Assembly (NCBI RefSeq): GCF_024166365.1
Contig: NC_064839.1
Coordinates: forward strand, 32,376,378-32,440,377
From: Elephas maximus indicus
Taxonomy: Eukaryota; Chordata; Mammalia; Proboscidea; Elephantidae
Direction: 5' to 3'
Length of the DNA stretch: 64,000 bases
Shown here: piece after piece, positions 51,591-61,162 of the stretch
How the letters are laid out: each line of letters begins with the position of its first letter
Position numbering within the stretch: position 1 is the first letter of the stretch
Translations under genes and position numbers: made by a program
The notes under the pieces: generated by a model
Seen by the model: only the letters and a program-made list of their open reading frames with translations
Told to the model about the DNA's origin: nothing
The model's database searches: none

Positions 51591-53388
51591 CCCAAGTATA
51601 GACCTTGTGGGGCATGCCGCTTCTCATCTCCTTGAGGCCATCTAGAACCTCCCAGAACGTTCTGGGCCATGTTGCCTGCCCTAAAGGGAACCTGGAACAG
51701 GCCCATCCCAGACTTATCTGCAGCCTTTGCTCATCACATAAAAGCCAGATAAACCCTCCCTGTGTTTTAAAGCCCAATTCAAATGCCATCTCCTCCTTGA
51801 GGTATCCATGAATTCCTCAGCTGGATTCCTTCCTTCCTTTTCACCCTTCCTCAAATATTTATGGAGTACCCACCATGTGCCATGCTGCTCTGGGCTCTTT
51901 TCCGTACAATCGTGGGGAATTTTCATTACAACTCTATCAGGTAAGTCACATTGCCCATAATTTATAGAAGAGAGAGGTTCAGGGAGGTTAAGTGACCTGT
52001 TCAAGATCACACATTAAGTAAGTGGTGGGCCAAGGTTTTAGCCAAGCTTGGCCTGATTCTAAAACCTGATTACCTCTCTATTCTGCTGATCACCCTGTTG
52101 CTTTGTAGCTGGGCTTCACTTGCCCTGTTGGCCTGCCTGGGGTTGGCTGGGAATGAGCATCGTTTGGATTTGGTCTCCCACAAGGGCCCTTGGGACCTAC
52201 ACCCACTGGCCCTCATGATAGCCCATCATAGACACCACAGTTCCATTTGTCTTCCGGCTGGACGAGCCCCCAGGAGCTCATGGTATCCCTTGGTCCCTAC
52301 AGGCCTCTTCTCAGCCCAGGCCCAGGATGACAGCACTAACTCACATTCATTTCCCACCGCCCCCACCCCCACCCCGCTTCACCATTTTCCATTTGTTCCT
52401 CAGTTTCTTCACCTACAAAATGGGGATAACCATGGTACCTATCCCAGGTAGAAGCTGTGAAGATCAAATGAGATCATGAATGTAGAACGTTTTGAACAAG
52501 GCTGGCACCTAGTCGGTGCTCAACAAATGTTTAGCTACTATTACTATAATCCTAAGGCCTCTGACTATATCATTCTGACTCCGAATCCATGCTCTCCCCA
52601 CATTGCAGTGTGCATTGTGGACCCTATAGCAGAAAGCTTGGCACACAGTGGATGGTCAGTAAATTGTGATTTGCTGGTGAATACTTCTAAGCTTTCAAAG
52701 TACATGCTAATAATCTTGGGAGCAGCTGCACGGAACAGTGGAGGCTGTGTAGGCTCTGGAACCAGACACGTTGGGGCTTGATTCCTGCCTGTGACACCTT
52801 CTAGTGACTGATCTCAGGTGAGTCACTCAATCATACCTGGGCCTCTGCTTTCACCATCTGTAAAATGGGGGCTAGGCTGAGGGCTGGACACTAAAGCTGC
52901 CAGGATGCTGTGGTTGGAAAGAGAAACTGTCCACAAAGTCTACACGTAACAGAAACTTCACAAATGCTCGTTTCCTTCTTCCCTTCTACCTTTTCCTTTC
53001 AGTTGTTTTCTTCCCTCTCATACTCCCTGTCTACTGGTTTCTGGACTCTGTGTCCTTTGTTGTAAATGCCATCGATGCAGCACTATACTTGGGCTTCTTC
53101 TATGTTCCTTTTCTTGTGTGTTTGGAGTATCTCATGTTGGCTGGTTGATTATTTTTACCTTGTCTCCCCAGGCGAGCCATGACAGCTTTAGGGACAAGGG
53201 TCAGAGCCTGTCTCTTCATGAGTGACAGTAGCTGCTTACTAATGCTCCACAAATACCCATGGAAGGAAGTATCCCCATCAACCGTGAAAGGGAGAATTGG
53301 ACAAGGAGGGCCCCCAAATCAAGCTCTGAAACTATTCCTACCATGCTACTTAGGTTATGTCATAGCAAGGATCCATTATTCCAAGCCA
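51591..53388. other. No gene; several MIR fragments
   Basis: MIR-like pieces lie at about 51840-52075 ('taccatgtgccatgctgc'-like text, 'ggttaagtgacctgttcaag'), 52390-52560 ('cttcacctacaaaatgggg', 'gtgctcaacaaatgttt') and 52730-52990 ('tctgtaaaatgggggctagg'). 53150-53290 has an L2-like end. None is coding. Confidence 0.6.
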
Positions 53389-53597
53389 ATACTAACCCAT
53401 TGCCATTGAGTCGATACTGACTCATGGCAACCTTTGCATTAGAGAGTAGAACTGTTCCATAGGGTTTTCTTGGCTATAGTCTTTACAGAAGCAGATCACG
53501 AGGTCTTTTTTTCATGGCATCTTTCACTGGGGGGTTCTAAGTGCCAACCTTTAGTTTAGTAGTCGAACGCAAACCATTTGCATCACCCAGAGACCTG
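53389..53597 (-). mobile_element. AfroSINE, antisense, diverged
   Basis: Reverse tail 'actaacccattgccattgag', 'ttccatagggttttcttgg', 'cagaagcagatcacgagg', head 'tagtttagtagtcgaacg'. It has a T-tract expansion in the middle. Confidence 0.85.
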
Positions 53598-53837
53598 GTA
53601 AGCCTAGGAAGACAAAATGGTATTTCGTTGTGGTGGTGCCCAAGCCAAGCTGAGTAATAGTCCAACAAGATTTTTTAAATGTCTCTATTACGTACAAGAA
53701 AATAATGCAGGACACACACACATGTACAATAAGAACCCCTGGCAGTACATGGGGGTTGTGGATTGCCTTGCAAAGTAGTCAGAAGGAATAGGTGCCCTGA
53801 ATTACTCACCACCCAGAACGCAGACCCTGTCTGATGA

Positions 53838-53957
53838 ATTTTGCTCCCACAGTGATTCTTGTCAAGAGCTGACAATCAGACATGCAAAACAAGTGCTGTA
53901 TATGAATTTTGCAAAAGTCTTACTTTTGGAAAACAGGAACCAAAACAAATTGAGAGA
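53838..53957 (+). repeat. 120-bp inverted repeat, left arm
   Basis: Matches the reverse complement of 55703-55821 at about 90 percent by eye. Shared words (in this orientation) are 'attttgctcccacagtgatt', 'agctgacaatcagacatgc', 'gctgtatatgaattttgc' and 'aaacaggaaccaaaaca'. I recognise no known repeat family. Confidence 0.85.
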
Positions 53958-54413
53958 TCATATAAATAATTACTCTGAGCTTCAGCTCTTACATGGAAAA
54001 GGAAAGCACATGAGTGGAAATGCTAATTAATGTGCCTGTTTAATTACAGGGGCACAAATTAATAAACCGGAATTACTCCAGATTTCCAGCAGGCAGCCCG
54101 TCTCCACATGGGATCACAGAGGTGTGGGCACAGGGGAGAAAATGCTTAGGTTTCTTTGGCCAGGTGCCCAGCTGGAGTGGCATCAGGAAAGGGGAAGGTG
54201 AGGCCCAGGTCAGGGAGGCCCAGGTCCTCCCGGCCTCCCCTCTCTGCTCAGACACAGTGCGCGCTCATCGACCGCAGCAGGTGCAAGCTGCCACCGAGGC
54301 ATCTCTAATTGGGAAATGGTTCTGTGTGCAGCTACAAGGGCCCAAGCACAATATGCTAAGGACGAAATTAAATCCAGCGCAGCCGAGGGAAAGGCTTTAT
54401 TAAGCAGCCACTA
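53958..54413. other. No gene; TAATTA-rich patch
   Basis: 54015-54075 is dense in homeodomain-type words ('atgctaattaatgtgcc', 'tttaattacaggggc', 'caaattaataaaccgg'). The rest, up to the SINE train, shows a frame without domain (54122-54403). Confidence 0.35.
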
Positions 54414-54422
54414 TGTGTCAGG

Positions 54423-54606
54423 AGGAGGAAACTCTAGTGGTGTAGTGGTTAAGAGCTACAGCTGCTAACCAAAAGGCTGGCAGTTCAAATCCACCAGGTG
54501 CTCCTTGGAAACCCTTTGGGGCAGTTCTGCTCTGTCCTATAGGTTTGCTATGAGTCGGAATCAGCTCTACGGCAACGGGTTATTTTGTTTGTTTGTTTTG
54601 GTTTTG
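54423..54606 (+). mobile_element. AfroSINE, short form (1st of five in a row)
   Basis: 'agtggtgtagtggttaagag', 'ctccttggaaaccctttgg', 'ctctacggcaacggg' and a 'gtttgtttgttttgg' tail. Flanked by TGTGTCAGG at 54414-54422 and 54607-54615. Confidence 0.93.
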
Positions 54607-54616
54607 TGTGTCAGGG

Positions 54617-54770
54617 TGGAGCCCTGGTGGTGCAGTGCTTAAGAATTATGGTCGGCAGTTCAGATCTACCAGCCACTCCTTAGAAACCCTATGGATGTCC
54701 TATATGGTCACTATGAGTCAGAATTGACTCGAGGACAGGGTTTGGTTTTTTGTTTTTTTTTTTTTTTTTA
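54617..54770 (+). mobile_element. AfroSINE, short form (2nd of five)
   Basis: 'ggagccctggtggtgcagtg', 'actccttagaaaccctatgg', 'ttgactcgaggacaggg' and a T-rich tail of about 20. The 'ggctgctaaccaaaagg' part of the head is deleted. Confidence 0.9.
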
Positions 54771-54865
54771 AGGAGCCCTGGTAGTGCTAGTGGTTAAGCA
54801 CTCGGCTGCTAGCTGAAACAACCCAGTGGCTCTGTGGGAAAAAAGACTTGGGAATCTGCTTCTGC
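54771..54865 (+). mobile_element. AfroSINE, left piece (3rd of five, split by L1)
   Basis: 'ggagccctggtagtgctagtgg', 'actcggctgctagctgaaac' and 'gggaatctgcttctgc', interrupted at the 'aaagattacagcc' duplicated target. It resumes after 55124. Confidence 0.88.
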
Positions 54866-54878
54866 AAAGATTACAGCC

Positions 54879-55124
54879 TCTGTGAGACTCAGTGGGCACA
54901 CCAGCCCAAAAGCAAAGACAACAAGGCAGGGAAGGACAGGAAAACTAGACAAATGGGAACAGGGAACCCAAGGGTAGCGAAGGGGAAAGTGTTGACACAT
55001 TGCAGGGTTGGCAACCAATGTCACAAAACAATTTGTGTATTAATTGTTTAATAAGAAACTAATTTGTTCTGTAAACTTTCACCTAAAGCACAATTTAAAA
55101 AATTAAATTAAAAAAAATAAAATA
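54879..55124 (+). mobile_element. Short L1 3' end with 13-bp target duplication
   Basis: A 246-bp insertion inside a SINE, flanked by AAAGATTACAGCC at 54866-54878 and 55125-55137. It ends 'ctttcacctaaagcac' and an A-rich tail with AT interruptions. Same family and almost the same length as 35753-35994. Confidence 0.88.
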
Positions 55125-55215
55125 AAAGATTACAGCCAAGAAAACCCTGTGAGGCACTTCTCTGTCACTTCAGGTCACTATGCATCGAAAATGACTCAGT
55201 GTGGCACCTAACAAC
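55125..55215 (+). mobile_element. AfroSINE, right piece (3rd of five)
   Basis: 'gattacagccaagaaaaccc' to 'gtgtggcacctaacaacaagg'. The tail is of the 'cacctaacaac' type that matches the RTE LINE end most closely. Confidence 0.87.
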
Positions 55216-55228
55216 AAGGACATAATTC

Positions 55229-55422
55229 AGGTAGGAGTCTCTGGATGGTGCAAGTGGTTTGCAGTTGACTATGAACCTAAAGGTTGTAGGTTCAAACCCA
55301 TCCAGCAGTACTGCAGAAGAAAAGTCCTGGTGATCTGCTAGCCAAGCAAACCCTTTGGAGCAGGTCTACTCTGTAACTCATGGGGGTCATCACGAGTAAG
55401 GAGTGAATCAACAGCAACCTCA
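55229..55422 (+). mobile_element. AfroSINE, long form (4th of five)
   Basis: 'ggagtctctggatggtgcaag', 'gcagaagaaaagtcctggtg' and 'ctactctgtaactcatggg'. Complete but diverged in the tail. Confidence 0.87.
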
Positions 55423-55424
55423 GG

Positions 55425-55633
55425 GAGGCGTCCCTAACTGGCACAAACAGTTAAACACTCAGCTACTAACCGAAAGGTTGGTGGTTCAAATCCACCCAGG
55501 GGCTCCTCAGGAGAAAATTCTGGCAATCTACTTTCAAAAGATCAGAGCCATTTAAAACCCCATGCAGTGTAGCTGTGCTTTGAAAACGCACGGGGTCACT
55601 ATGAGTTAGAATCAATTCAACAGCAGATGGTTT
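55425..55633 (+). mobile_element. AfroSINE, long form (5th of five)
   Basis: 'gtccctaactggcacaaacag', 'ctactaaccgaaaggttgg' and 'gttagaatcaattcaacag'. It is followed at 55634 by TGTGTCAAG, a near copy of the TGTGTCAGG that flanks the first SINE. Confidence 0.88.
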
Positions 55634-55644
55634 TGTGTCAAGCA

Positions 55645-55702
55645 TTCTTCTCTCTCTCCCTCCCTCACTCCCTTCCTCTCTCTCTCTCCCCTTTTCTTTT
55701 TT
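55645..55702 (+). repeat. CT-rich microsatellite
   Basis: 'tctctctctccctccctcac' and 'ctctctctctcccc' type tract directly before the right arm of the inverted repeat. Confidence 0.85.
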
Positions 55703-55821
55703 TCTCTCAAATGTTTTGGTTCCTGTTTCCCCAAAATGGTACGTTTGCAAAATTCATATACAGCCCTTGTTTTGCATGTCTGATTGTCAGCTTTTAACAA
55801 GAATCACTGTGGGAGCAAAAT
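55703..55821 (-). repeat. 120-bp inverted repeat, right arm
   Basis: Reverse-complement partner of 53838-53957, with a 1.75-kb spacer holding the five-SINE train. The plus strand reads 'tgttttggttcctgtttccc', 'gcaaaattcatatacagccc', 'atgtctgattgtcagc' and 'aatcactgtgggagc'. Weaker similarity may extend about 40 bp further on the 55822 side. Confidence 0.85.
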
Positions 55822-56069
55822 GTATCCGACGCAGTCGGTCAAATAGACGGTATCATCGACATGGAAGTAATTATCCTACTATACAGCTGTGAACTGATGC
55901 TCAAAAGGTCAGCCAATCTGATTTTGCCCAAAGCGCCATAACTGGAGAACAGAAGGCTCTGAATGCGAATCATATCTGTTTAAGTTCAAAGTCTGTGCGC
56001 TTTTAATTACAATAAGCTTTTTTTTTAATAGAAAATAAAGTGCCCTTGCCTCTGCTTCTTGCAAATGGT

Positions 56070-56253
56070 AGCATTCATTTGGGCATTTATTTATTCAGTA
56101 AAGTTGTGGACCTACCGTGTGCCAGTTCTGGGAATACCATGGTGAGCAAAACTGATCCAGACCCTTCTTTCAAGAAACTTGCAAGGGTGGTGGAGGAAAA
56201 TGACATAGATAAAATAATCATGCAGATAAATATATTTCCATAGCCTGCGATTA
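56070..56253 (+). repeat. L2 fragment, left of a SINE
   Basis: 'atttattcagtaaagttgtgg', 'ctaccgtgtgccagttctgg' and 'gatccagacccttctttcaag' give the L2 order. It resumes beyond the SINE at 56463. Confidence 0.65.
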
Positions 56254-56450
56254 CCAGGTGCTGTTTAGTCGATTCCAACTCAGCAACCCCATGTAAGGAT
56301 AGAACTGTGCTCCATAGGGTTTTCAGTGGCTGATTCTTCAGAAGGAGATCACCAGGCCTTTCTTCCAAGGCACCTCTGGGTGGGCGCAAACCTCCTACCT
56401 TTCAGTTAGCAGTTGAGCACATTAACCATTTGTACCCCCCAGGGACTCCC
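56254..56450 (-). mobile_element. AfroSINE, long form, antisense, with target duplication
   Basis: Complete reverse copy ('gctgtttagtcgattccaac', 'gaaggagatcaccaggcc', 'cagttagcagttgagcac', 'cccccagggactccc'). Flanked by AGCCTGCGATTA (56242-56253) and AGCCTGTGATTA (56451-56462). Confidence 0.92.
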
Positions 56451-56462
56451 AGCCTGTGATTA

Positions 56463-56854
56463 AAATAAAAAAAAAAATTTTTTTTTATTTTAATCACTTA
56501 CATAAAAGAGAAAAACCAGGCTACATAAAAGAGAACTTATAAAAGTAGGGGCTGAGGGGCCAGGAAAACTTCCCCTGAAGAAGCAATGGTTGGACTGTGA
56601 TCTGAAAGATGAATGAGAATGGAAAAGGCACAAGGCTGGTGCTGAGGATGGAGAGAGAGCCTTCCCAGAAGAGGAGCCAGCATGTGCCAAGGCAAGTAGC
56701 TGGAGGAACACGAAGGCCAGTGTCCCTCTGTAAAGTTGGGGTGAGTGGCATATGACAGGGCTGGGGAAGTGGTAAAGGGACCGAAACTCACGGCTGTGTG
56801 TACTGTGATATGTTAGGAAATTACCTCTTTGAACCTCCATTTCCTCATCCCCCA
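56463..56854 (+). repeat. L2 fragment, right of a SINE; MIR-like end
   Basis: 'ggaaaacttcccctgaagaag', 'gatctgaaagatgaatgag', 'cccagaagaggagcc' and 'caagtagctggaggaac' follow the L2 sense order. 56815-56850 ends like an MIR ('tttgaacctccatttcctc'). Confidence 0.6.
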
Positions 56855-57140
56855 TCATCAGTTTGTCACACTGTGGTGGCGTGACTTGCACATTGCTGTG
56901 ATGCTGAAGGCTATGCCACCGGTATTGCAAATACCAGTAGGGTGACACATGGTGGACAGGTTTTAGTGGAGCTTCCAGACTAAGGCAGACTAGAAAGAAA
57001 GCCCTGATGATTTACTTCCAAAACACAACAGCCACTGAAAACCCTGTGGAGTGTAGTTCTACTCAGACATACGTGGGGTGTCACCATGAGTTGGAATCTA
57101 CCGATGGCTACTGGTTTGGTTTTGGTTTTGGTGGACCAAG
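56855..57140 (+). mobile_element. RTE 5'-segment/SINE-tail chimera (copy C)
   Basis: The left part is the RTE 5' segment ('gctgtgatgctgaaggctatg', 'cttccagactaaggcagac', 'aacagccactgaaaaccc'). It passes without a break into the AfroSINE body and tail ('gtggagtgtagttctactc', 'catgagttggaatctacc', 'ggtttggttttggttttgg'). It therefore physically links the RTE head with the SINE body. Confidence 0.75.
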
Positions 57141-58568
57141 ATATAATATAAACCCAACTCTGCCCCCTCCCCAATTTCATCAGATCACCCAGCTGCCTAC
57201 TTCACAGGGAAAATGGAAACAACCCAATGGGCCTGCCTGCACTCACCCTTCCTAACACACCACCACTCTAAACACACACGGGTCCTGGCCTCCTCCTCTC
57301 CTGTCCCGTCCAAATAGAGGCCAAATCCTCCCCCTGGGCTCTGAATCCCATCCCCTGCCGTCTTCTCAAACATCTGAGACAAAACTACTGCCTATCACCT
57401 CTTTTCCTGTGTTCCAATATATATTTAAATACACTCAAGTCTTTCTATATTAAAAAATAATAATAGTAAAATAAAACGTCATTATCTCAGATCTAACATC
57501 TCAAAAGAACTGTCTGTACTTGCTCTCTCCATTTTATTCCCACTCACCCACCCTTCATCCTGCCCCAGCCTAACCTGGCTTCTGCTCCCATCCCTCCGCC
57601 TTAGGACTTCATGTGGCATCAGAGAGGTAGCTGATGATCTGGTCCGAGCCTTGAAGATGAAGACAGATGTTACCCAGTAAGGAAGTGAGGGTGTATCAGA
57701 CTGGGTGACGGCAACTCCCGCAGCTCTGAGACAGGCAGACCTGCCTTTACCAATTACCACTTGTGCGACCTTCAAGTGTCTTAACCTCTCTGAGCCTCAG
57801 CTGACCTCTCTGTAAACTGGTAGAAATAAAGCCACCTGCATTTTGATCGGAAGTGGCAGAAACACAAATTAAACCAGCTTAGAGAAAGGAAGGATTTCAG
57901 AGAGTCACAGAAATGAGGAACTAAGGCGTCTCTCTATGACGTGGCTCTCTGTCCACTTGTGAGCTTTGCTTCCCCCTCCTTAGCTTTTCAGCATGTTCTC
58001 TTCACGTGTACTGCACAGGTGGGCACCAGCAGACTCACTCATATCCCCCCAGCTTAGCCAGGCTGGCAGAAATAGAGCTCTCTCTCAGTGCCCATATACC
58101 AAGCCCAGGGACAGCTCTGATGGGCCATACTTGGACCCTGTGTCCTTCCCGGAACCCATCACTGTGACCAGAATGATAAGAAGTAAGGTGGGTCCAACTA
58201 ACTCCATGTGCCCACCCCCATGCCCAGCAGCCTCCCCCGAGACCCACCTCTCCTGTGACGAATGCTGAACCAGCGAAGTCCTGATCAAGCCAGATGGCTG
58301 AGCATTTCCATTGGCCAGAGTGTTCAACTGATGCGAGTTGCTTGAGGGTCTAATTAGCTGGTGAAATGCATTAAACAATAAGTATGTTTTGCAAAACAAC
58401 CCTTCAGAACTTAATGGGCGAGAAAAAGAAAAACTTTTAAAATCAAGGTGACAACACTAAACAAAGGAGTGAGTGATTTAAAAAAAAAAAAAAAAGGAAT
58501 GTAAGAAGTTAGTTTTGGGAGAAAATTGTCACAGCACAAGGTTCAGAAAAACCAGGATGTAGCCCCTT
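57141..58568. other. No gene; MIR fragment
   Basis: 57710-57840 is MIR-like ('cacttgtgcgaccttcaag', 'cttaacctctctgagcctc'). 58035-58400 is open on both strands in short frames without a domain. A tracts lie at 57450 and 58482. Confidence 0.5.
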
Positions 58569-58779
58569 CTTACATGAGAGCCTGGGTGTCTCAAGTGATT
58601 TTCGATCAGCTGCTAACTGAAAGGTTGGCGGTTCGAACCCACCCAGTGGAGCCACAGAAGAAAGGCCTGGAAATCTACATAACAATTACAGCCAAGAAAA
58701 CACTGTGGAGCGGTTCTACTCTGTTAACACATGAGGTTGCCATGAGTCAGGAGCCAACCGGATGTCGGCTAACAACAAC
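58569..58779 (+). mobile_element. AfroSINE, long form, with target duplication
   Basis: Complete, with a consensus-like B-box ('ggttcgaaccc'), 'gaagaaaggcctggaaatc' and 'acaattacagccaagaaaac', ending 'gctaacaacaac'. Flanked by AGCCCCTT at 58561-58568 and 58780-58787. Confidence 0.92.
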
Positions 58780-58790
58780 AGCCCCTTAAA

Positions 58791-58965
58791 AAACCAAATC
58801 CATTGCCATCAATCATTGCCGATTCCCAGTGGCCCTATAGGACAGAGTAGGGATTTCAAGGTTGTAATCTTTATGGAAGCAGACTGCAGAGCAGCTGGTG
58901 GGTCTGAACCACCAACCTTTCCGTTAGCAGCCGAAAGTTTAACCACTGTGCCATCAGGGCTCCTT
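58791..58965 (-). mobile_element. AfroSINE, antisense
   Basis: Reverse tail 'accaaatccattgccatcaa', 'ccctataggacagagtaggg', 'gtaatctttatggaagcag' and 'ttagcagccgaaagtttaac', ending 'ccatcagggctcct'. The segment between 'gagtag' and 'gatttcaagg' is deleted. Confidence 0.9.
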
Positions 58966-58978
58966 AACAGCCTCTTAC

Positions 58979-59138
58979 CAAAACCCCACTGCTGTCCAGT
59001 CGATTCCGACTCATAGCAACCCTAGAGGACAGAGTAGAACTGTACCATAGAGTTTCCCAGGAGCACCTGGCGGATTCAAGCTGCCCATCTCTTGGTTAGC
59101 AGCCGTCGCACTTGACCACCACGCCACCAGGGTTTCCA
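58979..59138 (-). mobile_element. AfroSINE, short form, antisense
   Basis: 'aaccccactgctgtccagtc', 'ccatagagtttcccaggagc' and 'cttggttagcagccgtcgc', ending 'cgccaccagggtttcc'. It lacks the RTE-like middle. Confidence 0.9.
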
Positions 59139-59834
59139 CACAGGCTAAATTCTTTACAGTCACCAAGTGCTTTCACATGAGTTCCTTTTTCTGCTTAACT
59201 ACTCTTGGAAAATTGGAGACAAGAATTGCAGAAGAGGCTCCTCCCTCAATAAACTCCAAATAAATTAGGTATTGAACAAGACACTAAGATTCTGGCAAGA
59301 ATACACACAAAATCGGGCCTCGAGCTGTTGGGAGATGATAAATTGTCAGCTTCTCTTTAATAAGATTGCGTTTCATCGCCATCTCCTGTAAGGGATTTGA
59401 TAGCTTTTGTTTTTAACCTGTGAAGATTAAAATCAATTCCCAACCTGAGTTGGAAGCCCCAAACCACAGAGCCTCAAATATGTCAATTAATCAATCAGTC
59501 AGTCAATAGCTCAGCATACCCAGATTGAGGTCAACTCTCACTGAGCATCTGTGGCAGGGAAAGGAATTAGGAAATATGGCCCACAGTTGCTAGGTGAAAG
59601 ATGCCACGCTTCAGAAGGCATTAATTCCAACTTTAAAGGCAACAGCAAACCTATTTCCTTTACAATTATACTAGATGAAAATTCTCCACCTTCTCAGCAT
59701 GTCTTTTCTTATGACATGCTTGATGTTGGACCTAGAACTAATCCACAGACTTCGACTTGGGCCATTGCCCCATTCAGGTGTCCCCCTCGGCAATATCGCT
59801 CCTGGTTTATAGAGCCTACCTGTGCTCTTAGTAG
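59139..59834. other. No gene; AT-rich single-copy stretch
   Basis: 59290-59500 is repeat-free ('aataagattgcgtttcatcg', 'gtcaattaatcaatcag'). The frame at 59551-59901 runs into the next SINE and has no domain. Confidence 0.35.
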
Positions 59835-60019
59835 CACAATCGTTAAGCATTCAATGGCTAACCGGCAAGTTGACAGTTCGAACTCACCAGCCTCTCTGTA
59901 GAAGAAAAGACCCAGAGATCTACTCCTGTAAAGATTACAGCCTAGGAAACCCTGAGGCAGTTCTACTCTGTCCTACAGGGTCGCTACTAGTCGGAATCGA
60001 CTCCATGGCACACAACAAC
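59835..60019 (+). mobile_element. AfroSINE, long form
   Basis: 'gctcttagtagcacaatcg', 'ggctaaccggcaagttgac', 'gattacagcctaggaaaccc' and 'ggaatcgactccatggcac', ending 'acacaacaacc'. Confidence 0.9.
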
Positions 60020-60031
60020 CTGTACTCCCAG

Positions 60032-60215
60032 GGGTGAAGTCCCTGGGTAGAGCCATCAGTTAAGCACTCAACCACTAATGGAAAGATAGTTTGAACCCAC
60101 CCAGAAGTGCCTTGGAAAAGGGCCTGGCAATTTTCTGAAAGGTCACAGCCTTGAAAACCCTACTCTGCACACATGGGGTTGCTATGAATCAGGCTCGACT
60201 CAGCAACAACTGGTT
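60032..60215 (+). mobile_element. AfroSINE, long form
   Basis: 'gtgaagtccctgggtagagcc', 'ccttggaaaagggcctggc' and 'ttgctatgaatcaggctcg', tail 'caactggttttttggggg'. The body is shortened. Confidence 0.87.
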
Positions 60216-61162
60216 TTTTGGGGGTAGGAGTGGGGGAGTTTTGCTTCCAGGGCATTTTGGGGAGACAGAAATGAGACAGAGGACAGAGGCTTTGGACTCT
60301 CACAGACTGAGGTTGAAATTTCATTTACTGCTTATGTGACTTTGCCTCAGTTCTTCAACCCCCTGGGCCCTGGTGTCTTTAACCACCCAAACAGAAATAA
60401 CAATCTGTCCTTTGCAGTACTGCAAGGATTCAGTGAGATAATGGACGTGGAGTGCTTCAAACAAGACATGATTCAGAGGTAACGGTGTTCTGTTAATATT
60501 ACAATTGTTGTCATTGTTGGGGGTGCCGATGTTTATTTCAACCATCAGACAACTCCAAGGTTAGATTTTTTTAATCTCCATTAAAATACGTATAGCTCTG
60601 TTTTTTCCCCCTCCAGATGAACTTTCTCACCCTACAATAATCCTGTTAAATTCTACATGACACAGATAACCCTCTAGCTTCAGCCCCAAACAAGAATTAA
60701 TTGTCCCCTTATTTGTCTCTGTGTGAGTTTGCATTTCCAGATGAAACATTTCAAATGCTGGCTTCTTGTCCCTTGGCATTTTTTAACAACTGACAGCCAC
60801 GCAGATAGAGTTTCTTGGAGCAAGGAAGTAAAAGCGTGTGAAGCAAGTGGCTCTATCTGAAGCCTCAGTTCTTAATTTCGACTAAGAAACGATTGAAGGA
60901 GTGTGCTAGAGAAGGGAGGATATAAACTTGGAGGTCAGAAAATGCGGTGTCTTAATTAATCCTGCTTCTCTCCTACATCTGATGAGCTGCGTGACTCTGG
61001 GTACGTTGCTCAGCCAGCACAAAACCAACACTTGTTCTTTCCCTACCAAGAATGAATTTGACATGACTTATTGCCACCATTTTCTTAAATATTCCTCACA
61101 ATGGCATTTACAATCTTGGAGAGTCATCACCACCCTGGAGGTGAGAAAATCAATGGAAGGAT
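60216..61162. other. No gene; two MIR-like fragments
   Basis: 60290-60530 ('cttatgtgactttgcctcag', 'cagtgagataatggacgtgg') and 60940-61160 ('gatgagctgcgtgactctggg') are MIR-type. The rest is unassigned. Confidence 0.55.
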
